Positions 32,855 to 35,124 of a stretch of DNA of 35,124 nt are shown here, one piece after another. The stretch's first letter is position 1. Every line of letters starts with the position of its first letter. Under the pieces are notes generated by a model. It saw only the letters and a list, made by a program, of their open reading frames with translations, was not told where the DNA came from and ran no database searches. Position numbers and translations under genes: made by a program. Source of the stretch: Akkermansiaceae bacterium (GTDB lineage Bacteria > Verrucomicrobiota > Verrucomicrobiia > Verrucomicrobiales > Akkermansiaceae); the NCBI GenBank assembly GCA_028822695.1, contig JAPKDA010000015.1, positions 1-35,124 on the forward strand. Reading direction: 5' to 3'.

Positions 32855-33604
32855 TTAGAGGATTTCGTCGAGGGGGATTTTGCCGTTGGAGGCGGCGATG
32901 GACCAGGAGTCTTCGGCGCCGGGAAGGGGGGTGAGTTCGACATTGCCGCCGGCGGATTCGACGAGGAGTTTGCCGGCGGCGATGTCCCAGAGGGAGATTT
33001 TGGATTCGATGTAGGCGTCGAGTCGGCCGGTGGCGATGTAGGCCATGCCGAGTGCGGCGGAGCCCATCATGCGCATTTTGCGTGCTTTGAGGGAGGCGCG
33101 TTTGAAGCGGCCGAGTCCGGTGGCGAGGGCTTCTTCGTCCTTGCCGCAGCCGACGAAGACGATGGCTTCGTTCAACTGGGTCCGTGGCGAGGCGCAGATG
33201 TCCTTGCCGTTGAGTTGTGGTTTGCCGCCTTTTTCGACGGTCCAGAGTTCATCGACCATGGGGTCGTAGATGACGCCGAGGATGATGTCTCCTGCTTCGC
33301 GGAGGGCGATGGAGATGCAGAAGTGGGGGATGCCGTAGAAGAAGTTCACAGTGCCGTCGATGGGATCGACGATCCATTCCAGCGATGAGTCCTGGTTTCC
33401 GGCAATGCCTTCTTCGCCGTAGATGGCGTGGTCGGGAAAGGCGTTGAGGATGATGTCGGTGATGAGGTCCTGGGACTCGCGGTCGAGGGCGAGTTTGATG
33501 TCGTGATGTTTGGCTTCATCGACAGAGAGGTTGGTGCCGAAGTTCTCGCGGAGAAGTTTTCCGGAGGCGTGGCAGGCTTGGATGGCGGTTTCGAGGTGGC
33601 TCAC
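32855..33604 (-). CDS. Inositol monophosphatase family protein
   Basis: The 249-residue enzyme has the metal-binding motifs of this phosphatase family: GEE (Glu64, Glu65), WIVDPIDGTVNF (Asp80, Asp83) and WDIAAGKLLVESAGG near residue 200. It dephosphorylates inositol monophosphate or a related sugar phosphate or nucleotide (SuhB/CysQ-like roles are possible). The only suitable start is a GTG at 33604; upstream of it the frame is just the antisense of the peptidase gene. It lies 19 bases after the S1-like peptidase gene in a minus-strand run. Confidence 0.9.
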   Translation of the reverse strand: MSHLETAIQACHASGKLLRENFGTNLSVDEAKHHDIKLALDRESQDLITDIILNAFPDHAIYGEEGIAGNQDSSLEWIVDPIDGTVNFFYGIPHFCISIALREAGDIILGVIYDPMVDELWTVEKGGKPQLNGKDICASPRTQLNEAIVFVGCGKDEEALATGLGRFKRASLKARKMRMMGSAALGMAYIATGRLDAYIESKISLWDIAAGKLLVESAGGNVELTPLPGAEDSWSIAASNGKIPLDEIL

Positions 33605-33623
33605 AAGGAAGGGATGGTGGGGT

Positions 33624-34535
33624 TCAGGGGACTGGGGCGGTTTTGATCTTGTACTGTTTCGTGCCGCCGAGTTTGTCGATGGCTTCTTGGATGGCGGTTT
33701 GGACTTCGGGGTTGCCGTAGTTCGGGCCGGAGCCGGTGCCGGTGAAGGTGCTAGCGAGGACGAGGCCGGATTTGGTGACCCAGAAGAGAGGGTGGGAGCT
33801 GTCGCCGACGTTGATGATTTCGTGGTAGGAGGGATGGACGGCGGGTTCGCCACGGGGGCCGTATGTCCAGCCCATGGCTCCTCCGCTGATGCGTTTGAGC
33901 AGAACCGGGTGTGCGGAGCGGGTGATGCGCCATTGTTGACCTTCCTTTGGATCGGCAGGGTTCTTCTTAGGAACTGGGTTCCTCCAATCGGTGGCGAGGA
34001 GTAGGGGGCGCTGATTTTCTGGGAGGGAACACCAAGAGATGCGCTGTTCGTCGGTCTTCGGGTCAGGGAGCGGGTAGATCCGAGCTCCTTTTGGAGCGGG
34101 GCTTTCCAAGCGGGCGACGCGGATGTCGTTGGGAAGGTTGGTTCGTCGCGTGAGATTGTTGGCATCGCGAGCGACGGCGCGGGAGCCGAGGAACTTTCCA
34201 TTCTTGTCGTAGAAGTGGACGCCTTCCTTGTAGTTATTACCGTAATGGCCGGCGGAGAGAGTGTGTTCCGGGGTGACGAGGACACCGGCGCGGGGGGTGC
34301 CCCAGCCGATGCCGGTGAATTGGTCGAAGCCGAGGGAGGCGCCCCAGAAGTTGGGATTCCACTGGGAATCTCCGTCGATCTTGAAGGTTTTGAAGAGGTT
34401 CTTGTCCTTGCCGGGTGATTTGACGAGGGGGAGGATGACCTTTCTGCAGTAGCTGGAGTTGTCCTCTCCGGCGGGTTCGCATTGGGCGAAGGTGCCAGCG
34501 AGGAGGAGGCCGAGCAGGAGGAGGGTCGGATTCAT
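33624..34535 (-). CDS. Secreted trypsin-like (S1) peptidase-like protein with an altered serine motif
   Basis: The 303-residue protein has a signal peptide (MNPTLLLLGLLLAGTFA). Three segments fit a chymotrypsin-like triad: TLSAGH with His97, NDIRVARLE with Asp137, and NVGDSSHPLFW with Ser246, where GDSGGP is usual. The change of GG to SH around the nucleophile would alter the oxyanion hole, so it could be a divergent active protease or a pseudoenzyme. The ATG overlaps the TGA of the upstream coaB gene (ATGA), which is an odd partnership: a secreted protein coupled to a cytoplasmic coenzyme A enzyme. Confidence 0.65.
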   Translation of the reverse strand: MNPTLLLLGLLLAGTFAQCEPAGEDNSSYCRKVILPLVKSPGKDKNLFKTFKIDGDSQWNPNFWGASLGFDQFTGIGWGTPRAGVLVTPEHTLSAGHYGNNYKEGVHFYDKNGKFLGSRAVARDANNLTRRTNLPNDIRVARLESPAPKGARIYPLPDPKTDEQRISWCSLPENQRPLLLATDWRNPVPKKNPADPKEGQQWRITRSAHPVLLKRISGGAMGWTYGPRGEPAVHPSYHEIINVGDSSHPLFWVTKSGLVLASTFTGTGSGPNYGNPEVQTAIQEAIDKLGGTKQYKIKTAPVP

Positions 34536-35122
34536 GGGGAATTGGGGGTGGGGGAGCGGAGTTCGAGGGCGGCTTCGAGGATGTGGAAGGCGAGGTGTTC
34601 TTTTTCGTCCTTGGGGAGGGTCACGGTGCGATCGGGATAGACGAGGAGGACTTCGTTTTCGTTGGAGTCGAAGCCGATGTCGTTGCGGGAAACGTCGTTG
34701 GCGACGATGAGGTCGCAGCCTTTGCGGGTGAGTTTATCACGGGCATTGGATTCGAGGTTCTCTGTTTCTGCGGCGAAGCCGACGAGGGTGCCGGTGAAAC
34801 CGAATTCGCTGCGGGTGGATCCGAGGACATCGGGGTTGCGCACTAATTCGATGGTCATCGTCTCGCCGGTCTTCTTGATTTTTTGATCGGGCACATTGGC
34901 GGGCCGGTAGTCGGCCACGGCGGCAGCGAAGATGGCGACATCCATGCGGCCGATCCAGTGTTGGACGGCGTCGAACAATTCCGCAGCGGATTCGACGGGA
35001 AGGAAGTCGGCTCCGTCGGGGACATCGAGGCAGGTGGGCCCGGAGATGAGTAGGACTTCGTGGCCTTTCCGGAGGGTGGCGGCGGCGAGGGCGTAGCCCA
35101 TTTTTCCGGAGGATCGATTCGT
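34532..35122 (-). CDS. coaBC: CoaBC, phosphopantothenate-cysteine ligase domain (5' end outside window)
   Basis: The frame is open to the window edge. The visible part reads TNRSSGKMGYALAAATL, the nucleotide-binding start of the CoaB domain. Next come AIFAAAVADYRPANV, KIKKTG, LVGFAAETENL and IVANDVSRNDIGFDSNENEV, all typical of phosphopantothenoylcysteine synthetase. In coenzyme A synthesis it joins 4'-phosphopantothenate to cysteine; the CoaA/CoaC-type decarboxylase half should lie beyond the edge. The ATG at 35101 is internal. It leads the minus-strand run to the peptidase, phosphatase and ispF genes. Confidence 0.92.
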   Translation of the reverse strand, partial: TNRSSGKMGYALAAATLRKGHEVLLISGPTCLDVPDGADFLPVESAAELFDAVQHWIGRMDVAIFAAAVADYRPANVPDQKIKKTGETMTIELVRNPDVLGSTRSEFGFTGTLVGFAAETENLESNARDKLTRKGCDLIVANDVSRNDIGFDSNENEVLLVYPDRTVTLPKDEKEHLAFHILEAALELRSPTPNSP

Positions 35123-35124
35123 CA

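Noticed and set aside
32054-33388. 444-codon plus-strand frame spanning sucD's end, ispF and the phosphatase gene
   Set aside because: It crosses three well-supported genes on both strands and has a biased, low-complexity translation.
33605-34285. N-terminal extension of the inositol monophosphatase frame
   Set aside because: The extension is Ser/Pro/Thr-rich antisense sequence of the peptidase gene. The family homology begins just after GTG 33604.
1-35124. CRISPR array, phage or toxin-antitoxin defence system
   Set aside because: No regularly spaced repeats, cas-like genes, phage structural genes or paired small toxin/antitoxin genes were seen. The dispersed repeats are isolated and differ in spacing.

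Overview
The window is chromosomal DNA of a GC-rich bacterium, most likely a member of the Verrucomicrobiota (related lineages of the PVC group are possible). The reasons are a twin-arginine Gfo/Idh/MocA oxidoreductase with a secreted-enzyme leader, a DUF6868-type small membrane protein, a probable BNR-type gene remnant, a single-chain class II glycyl-tRNA synthetase, weak Shine-Dalgarno sites, and intergenic spaces full of short dispersed repeats. No phage, transposase, CRISPR array, rRNA or tRNA was recognised.

Layout. (1) 1-2.9 kb is an accessory patch. It holds the 3' end of a probable DUF6055-like secreted protein, a secreted FAD-dependent oxidoreductase, and decayed fragments of at least two other genes, with a 72-bp direct repeat on either side of the oxidoreductase. 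Its codon use differs from what follows. (2) 2.9-9.9 kb, plus strand: a three-gene set (LuxE/PaaK-like adenylating enzyme, aldehyde-dehydrogenase-fold enzyme, iron-type alcohol dehydrogenase) that could reduce an acid to an alcohol, then a PQQ-propeller lipoprotein, a HemN/HemW-like radical SAM enzyme and a small membrane protein. (3) 10.1-11.5 kb, minus strand: a Tat-exported Gfo/Idh/MocA protein. (4) 11.7-22.1 kb, plus strand: DUF6868 protein; a chorismate-lyase-like enzyme translationally coupled to a flavin-dependent halogenase-like enzyme; a GT4 glycosyltransferase with a hot-dog thioesterase; a half-size EamA-like membrane protein coupled to a second PaaK-like ligase; and a coupled ABC ATPase/FtsX-type permease. 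(5) 22.3-28.3 kb: a secreted esterase (plus), then a lipoprotein serine protease, PpiC-type isomerase, glycyl-tRNA synthetase and cardiolipin synthase (all minus). (6) 28.5-35.1 kb: xseA (plus), a 46-aa possible membrane microprotein (minus), sucCD (plus), and a compact minus-strand group coaB(C) - S1-like peptidase - inositol-monophosphatase-like - ispF.

How the genes may work together. The chorismate lyase/halogenase pair, the 4-hydroxybenzoyl-CoA-thioesterase-type protein, two acyl-adenylating enzymes, the acid-reduction set, the glycosyltransferase and the exporter-like ABC pair together suggest a pathway making and modifying an aromatic (4-hydroxybenzoate-like) metabolite. Only the individual couplings are visible in the sequence; the joint pathway is an inference, and no ketosynthase or acyl carrier protein is present in the window.

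Genome-scale texture. The plus strand is G-rich over both plus and minus genes from about 2.3 kb onward, so plus genes favour G-ending and minus genes C-ending codons. Intergenic gaps carry several repeat families, including short hairpins whose stems differ but whose loop is usually GGA. One such element lies in frame inside a coding sequence, and another repeat array supplies the C-terminal tail of an esterase.
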